Below, piece by piece: positions 1-5,217 of a DNA stretch of 6,258 nt. Both the position numbers and the translations under genes were made by a program. Every line of letters begins with the position of its first letter. Within the stretch, counting starts at the first letter, position 1. Under the pieces are notes generated by a model, which did not search any database, was not told the origin of the DNA, and saw only the letters and a list, made by a program, of their open reading frames with translations. The stretch spans positions 1 to 6,258 of the forward strand of contig JAKAMA010000155.1 of NCBI GenBank assembly GCA_021813085.1. Direction: 5' to 3'. Source of the DNA: Chloroflexota bacterium (GTDB taxonomy: Bacteria; Chloroflexota; Dehalococcoidia; DSTF01; JACRBR01).

Positions 1-1
1 C

Positions 2-1207
2 GGCGCGCAGTTCGTGGCGAGCAGCTATCGCAACATGCGGGCGCTGGTCGATGAGCTTGGGCTCGCGGCGAAGGTGCGGCGTCTGAAAACCGGCCGCGGC
101 GCGGTGCTGCGCGATGGCCGGTTCGTATCCTCAGACTACGCGGGGCTCCGGGCGATCTGGAAGGCGAAGGACCTGCGCCTGGAGAGCAAGCTGCGGCTGC
201 CATTGATCCTCTACGACCTGCGCCGCAACCGGCGCCTGCTCGACTTCTACGCGATCGAGAAGGCGGCGCCGATCGACGATGCGTCGGCGTACGACTGGGC
301 CCTGCGCCGCTTCGGCCGCGAGGTGCTCGACTACATCATCGAGCCACCGTTCGCATCGACGTTCACGGTGCTGCCGGAGCATCTCTCGCGCGCGTTCGTG
401 CTGGCGACGGTGCAGTACATGTTCTCGGGCTTCCGCCTGCACGCGTTCGAGGGGGGCAACGGCCTGTTGACGCAGACGCTCGCCTCGAAGCTGCGCGTGC
501 GCACCGGGGTCGAGGCGGCACGGGTGGCGCAGACCGCCGACGGGGCGACGGTGACGCTGGCGGACGGCAGCACGGTCGATGCTGACGCGGCCGTCGTCGC
601 GACGCCGGGCAGCCGCGTCGCGCGGTTGTGCGACACGCTGACGGCCGAAGAGCGGCGCTTCTTCGAGGGCGTGCGCTACGCGGCGAGCATCATCGTCTTC
701 GTGATGACCGCGACGGCGGAGGCCGACCCGGGCGTGTACGGGGTGGGCATCAGCCGGCGTGAGGGCGTGCGCCTGTACGGACTGGCGATGGAGAATCCGA
801 AGGATGGCGCGGTGCCGCCGGGGAAGACGATGTTCAACTGCGTCTTCAGCGAGGAGTACGCGGCGGAGCTGATGGGGCGCCCGGACGGCGCAATCGTCGA
901 GGCGCTGCACGGCGAGCTGCGGAAGCTGCCGCTGCGGGGGCTCGACCGGATCGAGGGGCACGCCGTGCATCGCTGGCCGGAGCTGGTGCCGCAGTTCTAC
1001 CCGGGCTACATCCGTTCGCTGGCGGCGTTCCAGCGACGGCGCGAGCGGAGCGACCGGCTCTTCTTCGCGGGCGACTATCTCGTGGCGCCGTATACGGAGG
1101 GCGCGCTGACGTCGGGACTGCGGGCGGCGGCGGCGGTGCGGGCGCGGTTTGCGCCGGACGGCGGGGGCGTGGCGATGGTGACGGAGCGAGACAGCGGACG
1201 CGCATAG
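2..1207 (+). CDS. FAD-dependent protoporphyrinogen oxidase/amine oxidase family protein, N-terminus missing
   Basis: The reading frame is open to the left edge (GAQF precedes the first possible GTG at 14), so this is the C-terminal 401 residues of a longer protein; the N-terminal FAD-binding Rossmann motif lies outside the window. The family oxidises substrates with FAD; in haem synthesis HemY/HemG-type members convert protoporphyrinogen IX to protoporphyrin IX. Visible support: the early segment [13 protein letters not shown], a central EGGNGLL turn near residue 148 followed by alternating valines and [17 protein letters not shown] (the strand that closes the FAD domain), and the C-terminal flavin-contact block FFAGDY...[11 protein letters not shown] at about residues 354-379. 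The length fits a protein of roughly 440-480 residues. It ends one base before the RNase HI start, so the two are probably cotranscribed. Other FAD amine oxidases (phytoene desaturase-like) share these motifs; the oxidase family is sure, the haem role less so. Confidence 0.75.
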   Translation, partial: GAQFVASSYRNMRALVDELGLAAKVRRLKTGRGAVLRDGRFVSSDYAGLRAIWKAKDLRLESKLRLPLILYDLRRNRRLLDFYAIEKAAPIDDASAYDWALRRFGREVLDYIIEPPFASTFTVLPEHLSRAFVLATVQYMFSGFRLHAFEGGNGLLTQTLASKLRVRTGVEAARVAQTADGATVTLADGSTVDADAAVVATPGSRVARLCDTLTAEERRFFEGVRYAASIIVFVMTATAEADPGVYGVGISRREGVRLYGLAMENPKDGAVPPGKTMFNCVFSEEYAAELMGRPDGAIVEALHGELRKLPLRGLDRIEGHAVHRWPELVPQFYPGYIRSLAAFQRRRERSDRLFFAGDYLVAPYTEGALTSGLRAAAAVRARFAPDGGGVAMVTERDSGRA

Positions 1208-1208
1208 C

Positions 1209-1751
1209 ATGGCCAGCGGATCTGGGGCGGAACAGCGGGTGGTGCGGCGCAAGGAGCTGACGATCCACACGGACGGCGCCTGCCTCGGCAACCCGGGGCC
1301 GGGCGGGTACGGCGTCATCCTCGAGTACCAGGGCCACCGGCGGGAGCTGTCGGGGGGATTCCGACTGACGACGAACAACCGGATGGAGCTGACGGCGGCG
1401 ATTGAGGGGCTGGCGGCGCTGAAGGAGCCGTGCGTGGTGACGCTGTACAGCGATTCGGCGTACGTCGTGCGGGGGATGTCTGAGGGTTGGGCGCGGCGCT
1501 GGCAGTTGAACGGCTGGCGCCGCGAGGGCCGGAAGCTGGCATCGAACCGGGACCTGTGGGCGCGGCTCCTCGAGCTCTGCCAGGTGCACGATGTCACGTT
1601 CCGCTGGGTGCGGGGCCACGCGGGCAACCCGGACAACGAGCGATGCGACCGGCTCGCCGTGGCGGCGGCGCAGCAGGCCGGGCTGCCCGTCGACGCGGGG
1701 TACGAGGCATCCGCCACCGGGCAGGGCGCGCAGGCGGATCGCAGCGTGTAG
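1209..1751 (+). CDS. rnhA: Ribonuclease HI
   Basis: This 180-residue protein should cleave the RNA strand of RNA:DNA hybrids (Okazaki primers, R-loops) in the cytoplasm with two metal ions. All catalytic residues are visible: D22 in [16 protein letters not shown]60 in NNRMEL, D82 in YSDSAYV, H137 in [13 protein letters not shown] and D147. The region W94-N113 ([12 protein letters not shown]) is the basic substrate-binding handle of the E. coli type. The domain fills residues 16-153; about 25 residues of unconserved tail follow, making it longer than the usual 145-160. The ATG at 1209 lies one base after the upstream stop and lacks a clear Shine-Dalgarno, suggesting translational coupling. In-frame GTGs at 1239 and 1242, just before the first beta strand, would give a more typical length and cannot be excluded. 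Confidence 0.95.
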   Translation: MASGSGAEQRVVRRKELTIHTDGACLGNPGPGGYGVILEYQGHRRELSGGFRLTTNNRMELTAAIEGLAALKEPCVVTLYSDSAYVVRGMSEGWARRWQLNGWRREGRKLASNRDLWARLLELCQVHDVTFRWVRGHAGNPDNERCDRLAVAAAQQAGLPVDAGYEASATGQGAQADRSV

Positions 1752-1793
1752 CACGGGCCGGCGTCCGGCGCCGCCGCGGCGGTACACAACGTG
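1751..1793 (+). terminator. Possible GC-rich hairpin after rnhA
   Basis: Directly after the rnhA stop, GCACG (1751-1755) can pair with CGTGC (1789-1793) around an interior containing the perfect 12-base palindrome CCGCCGCGGCGG (1771-1782). No T-tract follows, so an intrinsic terminator is uncertain. The position between the rnhA stop and the next promoter is what suggests a transcript end. Confidence 0.25.
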
Positions 1794-1824
1794 CCGTCTC
1801 GGCCCATCGGCGGCCAGGCGGCGG

Positions 1825-1843
1825 TGATACAATCCGCATTGCG
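1825..1843 (+). promoter_or_regulatory. Extended -10 promoter, leaderless-type
   Basis: TGATACAAT at 1825-1833 is an exact extended -10 pattern (TGn followed by TACAAT, five of six matches to TATAAT). A start about seven bases downstream would fall at 1840-1841, only three or four bases before the ATG at 1844, so the mRNA would have essentially no leader. No convincing -35 box is visible, which an extended -10 tolerates. It stands out against the GC-rich surroundings. Confidence 0.5.
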
Positions 1844-1954
1844 ATGCATGAGCGCGACGCGGCGCACGTCGGAGGGCAGCGCCTGGCCGACCGTCTGGCC
1901 GAGGCACGCACAGAGGACGATCCGTCCGTTCGGAGCAGGGCTGTCCGGTTGTGA
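1844..1954 (+). CDS. 36-residue hypothetical ORF, possibly the remnant of a gene start
   Basis: The ATG at 1844 sits just behind an extended -10 element and opens a 36-codon frame (starts MHERDAAHVGGQRLADRL, ends VRSRAVRL) closed by TGA at 1952-1954. The composition is charged and helix-prone, with no signal peptide or membrane segment. I recognise no family. A promoter set so precisely against a start codon argues for a real translation start. The short product could be a genuine small protein, or the 5' end of a longer gene whose remainder was lost when the downstream island was inserted. The sequence after the stop shows no continuation in another frame. Confidence 0.3.
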   Translation: MHERDAAHVGGQRLADRLAEARTEDDPSVRSRAVRL

Positions 1955-1994
1955 TGTCCCTCGTCGGCATGCGAAGTGCCTGTTGGACAGCGCT

Positions 1995-2017
1995 ATTACC
2001 CAATGTGATTGCCCAAT
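1995..2017. repeat. Tandem ATTRCCCAAT repeat, candidate operator
   Basis: ATTACCCAAT (1995-2004) and ATTGCCCAAT (2008-2017) match at nine of ten positions and are spaced 13 bases start to start. The second copy is itself a short dyad (ATTG-CC-CAAT). They lie about 40-60 bases upstream of the TTGACA box of the luxR-type gene, a plausible place for an activator or autoregulator. No protein is assigned to them. Confidence 0.35.
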
Positions 2018-2055
2018 TTCCCGGTGAGCGCTTCCTGAGAGGGCCCGGCAACCGA

Positions 2056-2083
2056 TTGACAAGCGGTGGCCGATGTGTAGAGT
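2056..2083 (+). promoter_or_regulatory. Sigma70-type promoter for the LuxR-type gene
   Basis: A perfect -35 box TTGACA (2056-2061) is followed after 16 bases by TAGAGT (2078-2083), which matches four of six positions of TATAAT including the key TA...T. Transcription would begin near 2090, leaving a leader of about 75 bases before the ATG at 2166. The local sequence is clearly more AT-rich than its surroundings. Confidence 0.55.
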
Positions 2084-2118
2084 AAAGAAGGAACCAACGC
2101 TTTCAATTATTGGACGCT

Positions 2119-2132
2119 AGGGAGATATCCCT
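2119..2132 (+). promoter_or_regulatory. Small hairpin over the leader ribosome-binding region
   Basis: AGGGA (2119-2123) pairs with TCCCT (2128-2132) around a GATA loop. The AGGGAG it contains is the only Shine-Dalgarno-like stretch in the leader, so the hairpin could mask it. The spacing to the ATG at 2137 is long (about 12 bases), so function is uncertain. Confidence 0.3.
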
Positions 2133-2136
2133 CGCC

Positions 2137-2169
2137 ATGGTTCTGGCGGCTCACCACCCCGCAACATGA
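2137..2169 (+). CDS. Possible 10-residue leader peptide coupled to the LuxR-type gene
   Basis: The ATG at 2137 opens MVLAAHHPAT and stops at TGA 2167-2169, overlapping the ATG at 2166 in the classic ATGA arrangement. A purine-rich AGGGAG lies upstream, whereas the regulator's own start is preceded by CACCCCGCAAC with no Shine-Dalgarno. Ribosomes finishing the short peptide could reinitiate on the regulator. No run of one amino acid suggests attenuation, and the two adjacent His codons are too few to argue for it. Confidence 0.3.
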   Translation: MVLAAHHPAT

Positions 2170-2861
2170 CGCCCAAACACACGCCGCTCCCGCCTGCCGA
2201 CCGTGACGTCGGCGCCTTGGGCGTGGCGATCGTGTCGCTCGACGCACGGTTCGCCCGGGAGTTGGCGGCGGCGCTCACGGCTCGCGCGCTCTCCGCCAGC
2301 ACCTTCACCGCTGCGACACTTATTGAGACCGCCTGTTCCCCGCAGGTCATCGCGTTTGACGCGGGAACCGTCCCGCTGGACGCGCTGATCCAGTGCCGCC
2401 TGCGGTTCGATCGCGCCAGATCCCTGGTCTTGGGTCCGGGGGAACCGCGGCTGGTGATTGAGGGATTCGCCGCTGGGGTCGATGCGTGGATGCTGCGGTC
2501 TGAGCCGCTCGACATCATCGCGTCGGGCGTTTGTCTGCTTGCCCTCGGCGGCACGGGGATCTCGCGTGCCGTCCTCCAGTTGCTGCTCTCGCTCGCCATC
2601 ACGGACGGCAATCACGCCGGGGAGCTCAGCGAGCGCGTCCGTCTCTCGCCGCGTCAGTTCGAGGTCTTGACCATGGCCGCTCGTGGCCTCACTGACCAGG
2701 AGATTGCGGATCAACTGGTGCTGTCCGTGCGGACGGTCAACCGCCACATGTCTGACATCCTCGCAATCCTCCACTGCTCGAACCGCAACGAGGCGAGCCG
2801 CTTCCTGCTTGGCCAGATGCCGCAAGCTGATGGCTCGCGGGGGCCGCAGGACGCCGTCTGA
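2166..2861 (+). CDS. LuxR/NarL-family transcriptional regulator with degenerate receiver domain
   Basis: This 231-residue cytoplasmic DNA-binding protein has NarL-type layout. The C-terminal LuxR helix-turn-helix spans about 160-215: LSPRQFEVLTMAARGLTDQEIADQL, then the recognition helix VRTVNRHMSDILAIL and SNRNEA. The N-terminal part (about 18-140) follows a receiver fold: first strand GVAIVSLD, fourth strand QVIAFDAG with D65 at the phosphoacceptor position, then GFAAGVDAWMLRSEPLDII resembling the alpha4-beta5-alpha5 face. The acidic pair normally after strand 1 is missing (S24-L25-D26 instead), the beta5 Lys is R111, and no conserved Ser/Thr is obvious, so phosphorylation is doubtful. The start at 2166 is the only ATG/GTG/TTG available before an in-frame TAG at 2118. 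No histidine kinase is adjacent. Its targets are unknown; autoregulation or control of the neighbouring genes is possible. Confidence 0.85.
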   Translation: MTPKHTPLPPADRDVGALGVAIVSLDARFARELAAALTARALSASTFTAATLIETACSPQVIAFDAGTVPLDALIQCRLRFDRARSLVLGPGEPRLVIEGFAAGVDAWMLRSEPLDIIASGVCLLALGGTGISRAVLQLLLSLAITDGNHAGELSERVRLSPRQFEVLTMAARGLTDQEIADQLVLSVRTVNRHMSDILAILHCSNRNEASRFLLGQMPQADGSRGPQDAV

Positions 2862-2959
2862 CGTAGCAGCGTCCTGCGCCGCCGTGCGCACCAACGACCC
2901 TCCGCATGTGGTCCCGCACAATCGTCCCGTGTATTGCCGCGAACTCGCCACGCCCGTGA

Positions 2960-2978
2960 CGCCGGCACTCGACCGGCG
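2960..2978 (+). terminator. Possible hairpin downstream of the LuxR-type gene
   Basis: CGCCGG (2960-2965) pairs with CCGGCG (2973-2978) around a seven-base loop, about 100 bases after the regulator's stop. There is no T-run after it, so this is at best a weak intrinsic terminator or a Rho-assisted end. It lies between two plus-strand genes that need not be cotranscribed. Confidence 0.25.
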
Positions 2979-3086
2979 ACGATGCACGGGAATGGGTATT
3001 GCGTTGGGTATGGACAGCGTTACGCGCGCGTCGCTACACGTCGATGACGAAGGCGACAGAGCTTATGAGAGGCGGGGCACGACGAC

Positions 3087-3749
3087 ATGGATTCTGCGCG
3101 TCACTCATGGGATCTTCCTAACGAGCCTGCGCGGATCATCCGCAGAGTCCTGCGGCGGCTCGATGCGTTGCGCCGGTTCCGTGACAGCAGCCGCAGGCGG
3201 CGGATCATCGTAGGCGCGGGCGCCGGCGTGCTGGCGTGTGCGGGCGTCGCCGCGATTGCCCTGGTGATCGCGGCCAGCAGCGGTCACAGCTTGACCGGCG
3301 GCCTCGATGACGGTCGCGGAAGTTCAACCGGCGGCCAGGCTACGCAGCCCCCACGTCCGGCGGGGCACGGTGCCGGACAGCCTGTCGGCTCTGGACCGGC
3401 ACCGTCTGACGGCGCCTCCGCGCCCGGGTCTCAACTGGCACCGCCGCCCGCATCGGGTCAGCTCGCGCCAACGCCAAGATCTTCCGAATCGCACGGTGCT
3501 GCGCCCGGCGGATCGGGCGGCGGACCAGCGCCAACCGCCGCTGATCCGACACGACCGCCGGTCGCGACCGCGACACCGACTGCCACACCCTCGAACTCGA
3601 CCGACATCCTGCCGACGGTGCTTGCCGCGGTGCCGACGCTGCCGCCTGTGCTGCCCACAGTGACGACATCGCCCATCCTCCCCGCGGCGACACTTCCGCC
3701 GATCCTGCCGACACTCACGGCGCCCCTGTGTCCTCCAGTCTGCCCCTGA
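3087..3749 (+). CDS. Membrane-anchored Pro/Thr/Ser-rich hypothetical protein
   Basis: I recognise no conserved family in this 220-residue protein. Residues 1-39 are cytoplasmic in character and strikingly Arg-rich (12 Arg between 16 and 39). Residues 40-63 (IIVGAGAGVL...IALVIAA) form one hydrophobic segment. The positive-inside rule predicts N-in/C-out, so the tail should be outside the membrane; a cleaved or Tat-type signal (SRRRRII) is a weaker option. Residues 64-173 are a low-complexity Gly/Ser/Pro/Thr linker. The last 47 residues repeat units of the form LPT/LPP/ILP (LPTV, LPPVLPTV, ILPAATLPP, ILPTL) and end in CPPVCP. This resembles wall-spanning or O-glycosylated stalks. The ATG at 3087 has only a weak, distant purine-rich region (GAGAGGCGGGG) upstream. 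The base composition here is biased enough to open long frames on both strands, so existence as a protein is likely but not certain. Confidence 0.55.
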   Translation: MDSARHSWDLPNEPARIIRRVLRRLDALRRFRDSSRRRRIIVGAGAGVLACAGVAAIALVIAASSGHSLTGGLDDGRGSSTGGQATQPPRPAGHGAGQPVGSGPAPSDGASAPGSQLAPPPASGQLAPTPRSSESHGAAPGGSGGGPAPTAADPTRPPVATATPTATPSNSTDILPTVLAAVPTLPPVLPTVTTSPILPAATLPPILPTLTAPLCPPVCP

Positions 3750-3956
3750 CCACCTGAAGACACCGCAGGACGCATCCAGCGTGTCACTGCCCGGCGCTCA
3801 TCGGGCGTTGTCGCCGGCCGTAACGAGCGTGTGGCGCTGCGTACCATTTCCAGCCCTGGCCGTCATCCTCCTGCCAGGCCGAAAGAAAGCGCCCCTCACC
3901 ATCGTCCTCTTGTGCAACGCGGTCATCAGTCTGCGTGCAGCGAAGGGAGGACGACT

Positions 3957-4268
3957 GTGGGGATCCGGGCGCACATCACACGCGCGTGTCCCGCTGCCGT
4001 CTGCTTCGCGCTCCGGGCCGCAGCTGATGAAGTAGTCGCAGGCAGGGATGCCGGTGCGCGCCACGGCGGGGTACCCCCTGGCCCCGGTGGCCGCCGCCCG
4101 CGTACGAACCTGCGGACGGGTCCCGGATCGCGCTCCACCCCCATCCGATCCGGGACCCAGTCCGTAGACGACGGTCTCGCTCCCCCCGGCCGTGCGGTGG
4201 TGAAACAGCAGGGTGGCCGGCGGCTGGTGGGCAGCTCAGCAGAGAGAGGCAGCCATGGCCATCGATGA
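3957..4268 (+). CDS. Doubtful 103-codon ORF with a strong ribosome-binding site
   Basis: GGGAGG at 3945-3950 sits six bases before a GTG at 3957, the best Shine-Dalgarno/start spacing in the gap. The frame runs to TGA at 4266-4268, overlapping the EAL gene start by 14 bases. Against it, the product is a Gly/Arg/Pro-rich chain with no recognisable fold, third-position composition is mixed, and the frame runs straight through a large perfect inverted repeat, which is unusual for coding DNA. It may be a non-coding leader with a fortuitous purine-rich site. I report it because the initiation signal is better than that of several real genes here. Confidence 0.18.
   Translation: MGIRAHITRACPAAVCFALRAAADEVVAGRDAGARHGGVPPGPGGRRPRTNLRTGPGSRSTPIRSGTQSVDDGLAPPGRAVVKQQGGRRLVGSSAERGSHGHR
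4113..4164. repeat. Large inverted repeat, strong RNA hairpin
   Basis: Arms GGGTCCCGGATCG (4118-4130) and CGATCCGGGACCC (4146-4158) are perfect complements over 13 bp around a 15-base C-rich loop. The stem extends past a single bulged A (4159) by CGGAC (4113-4117) with GTCCG (4160-4164), giving 18 pairs. It lies about 90 bases upstream of the EAL start. There is no T-tract after it, so it is not a typical intrinsic terminator. A processed leader structure, mRNA-stabilising element, protein-binding dyad or small mobile-element remnant are all possible. Confidence 0.75.
4243..4249 (+). promoter_or_regulatory. Ribosome-binding site that fixes the EAL start
   Basis: AGAGAGG ends five bases before the ATG at 4255. 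The in-frame upstream GTG at 4213 has no Shine-Dalgarno and would add 14 unconserved residues, so 4255 is preferred. Confidence 0.6.
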
Positions 4269-5217
4269 CGTGCAGCACCTCCGTGCAGTCGAAGTCCGCG
4301 CCGGCGAATCAGCGGTCCTCCATCTCGACGACCTCTTCCGCGATCTGGGGGGCGCCGCCAGCCGGGGTGAGTTCCGCCTTCATTACCAGCCGATCGTCCA
4401 GCTCCGCACCGGGCTGACCGTCGGCGTGGAGGCACTGATCCGCTGGCAGCATCCTACGGGCAGGCTGCTCTACCCCGACCAGTTTGTCCCGCTCGCAGAA
4501 CGGTCCGGTTCCATCGTCGCGATGGGGCGCTGGGTGCTGGACGAGGCATGCGGCCGTCTCGCCTGCTGGGAACGCGCATACCCCGAGATGCCCCTCACCA
4601 TCAGCGTCAACGTCTCCGTTCATCAGCTGCTGTATAGCGACTTCGTGGCCGACACGGCGCGGCTGCTGTGGCGTCGCGGCATCGAGCCGGACCGCCTCGT
4701 CATGGAAATCACGGAGAGCTTCGCCGCGTGCAGCGAGCGCGCTCGCCAGCAGATTCAAGGCCTCAAGGCGCTGGGCGTCCGCCTCGCCATCGACGATTTC
4801 GGGACGGGCTACTCGTCGCTGCGCACGCTCCGCGATTGTCCGTTCGACATCGTGAAGATTGACCGCTCGTTCGTCTCCGGGATCGGGCACGACGTCCGCG
4901 ACCAGCAGCTCATACACGCCATCATCGAACTCGGTCACCTGTTCGACACCGAGGTCAATGCGGAAGGGATCGAGGAACGAGAGCAGTTCACGGTGCTCAG
5001 CGCGCTGGGCTGCGACGTGGGCCAGGGCCACTACTTCGGTCGACCGTTGGACGCCGGTTCGTTCGACGCATTCATGCACGGCGCGTACCACGCGTTTCGG
5101 CACAGCGAGATCTCCGGCACCTCACCTCTCCGGCTCAATGGCGGTACGCGGGCTCCACGGTTCGCCTGCGACGAGGCGAGCCGCTTGGTCGGGGCGGTAG
5201 CGCCGCGTGCCTCATGA
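4255..5217 (+). CDS. Stand-alone EAL-domain cyclic-di-GMP phosphodiesterase
   Basis: This 320-residue cytoplasmic enzyme should hydrolyse c-di-GMP to linear pGpG, lowering the second messenger that favours sessile growth. The EAL domain fills about residues 25-273. Metal and catalytic residues are all present: E59 in VEALIRW, N119 in SVNVS, E151 in MEITES, D180-D181 in IDDFGTGYSSL, K201 in VKIDRSF, E237 and E240 in NAEGIEE, and Q257 in GQGHYFGRPL. The loop-6 motif DDFGTGYSSL is intact, which in the family goes with activity. There is no GGDEF, PAS, CBS or membrane segment; only about 25 residues precede the domain, and the tail (about 274-320) is unconserved. Sensory input must therefore come from a partner. 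The stop overlaps the ATG of the following receiver gene (ATGA at 5214-5217), so the two are translationally coupled and probably work together. Confidence 0.93.
   Translation: MAIDDVQHLRAVEVRAGESAVLHLDDLFRDLGGAASRGEFRLHYQPIVQLRTGLTVGVEALIRWQHPTGRLLYPDQFVPLAERSGSIVAMGRWVLDEACGRLACWERAYPEMPLTISVNVSVHQLLYSDFVADTARLLWRRGIEPDRLVMEITESFAACSERARQQIQGLKALGVRLAIDDFGTGYSSLRTLRDCPFDIVKIDRSFVSGIGHDVRDQQLIHAIIELGHLFDTEVNAEGIEEREQFTVLSALGCDVGQGHYFGRPLDAGSFDAFMHGAYHAFRHSEISGTSPLRLNGGTRAPRFACDEASRLVGAVAPRAS

Larger units (their letters stand above)
3750..4254. other. 505-base intergenic region rich in inverted repeats
   Basis: No recognisable gene occupies this stretch. It holds a small hairpin GCCCG/CGGGC (3789-3793 with 3802-3806) just after the surface-protein gene, a GGGAGG Shine-Dalgarno-like site six bases before a GTG at 3957, the perfect palindromes ACACGCGCGTGT (3978-3989) and GGGGTACCCC (4068-4077), and a large inverted repeat at 4113-4164. 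No clear sigma70 promoter is visible. Because the next gene encodes a c-di-GMP phosphodiesterase I looked for the conserved core of a c-di-GMP riboswitch and did not find it. Confidence 0.5.

Noticed and set aside
846..2051. 401-codon second antisense frame in the same area
   Set aside because: It has low-complexity Arg/Pro/Ala composition and overlaps well-supported rnhA on the opposite strand.
131..2062. 643-codon antisense open frame across the oxidase and rnhA genes
   Set aside because: It is antisense to two genes with clear family motifs, its product is Arg/Pro/Ala-rich with no recognisable domain, and long antisense frames are expected in DNA of this composition.
2683..3213. 176-codon plus-strand frame running from inside the LuxR-type gene into the 3087 gene
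   Set aside because: Its first third is the wrong frame of the conserved LuxR helix-turn-helix and its end is the wrong frame of the Arg-rich/membrane segment. The middle (2862-3086) has no recognisable motif or good start signal.
3458..3847. 129-codon antisense frame with Val/Gly repeats opposite the Pro/Thr-rich gene
   Set aside because: The GVAVGVAVATGG-like repeats are the mirror of the low-complexity Pro/Thr coding on the plus strand. The plus frame has an N-terminal basic and membrane-segment layout that makes biological sense; the antisense does not.
3750..4254. c-di-GMP riboswitch upstream of the EAL gene
   Set aside because: The context invited it, but I could not find the conserved riboswitch core or its GNRA tetraloop/receptor arrangement. 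The visible structure is a simple long hairpin.
3926..4435. 169-codon antisense frame over the gap and EAL start
   Set aside because: It is Arg/Pro/Gly-rich without motifs, overlaps the conserved EAL coding region and runs through the large inverted repeat.
2788..5186. 16-base exact repeat ACGAGGCGAGCCGCTT at 2788-2803 and 5171-5186
   Set aside because: In the LuxR-type gene it encodes part of the conserved SNRNEA-SR stretch and in the EAL gene part of an unconserved tail. With no extension on either side it is most simply coincidence in GC-rich coding DNA.
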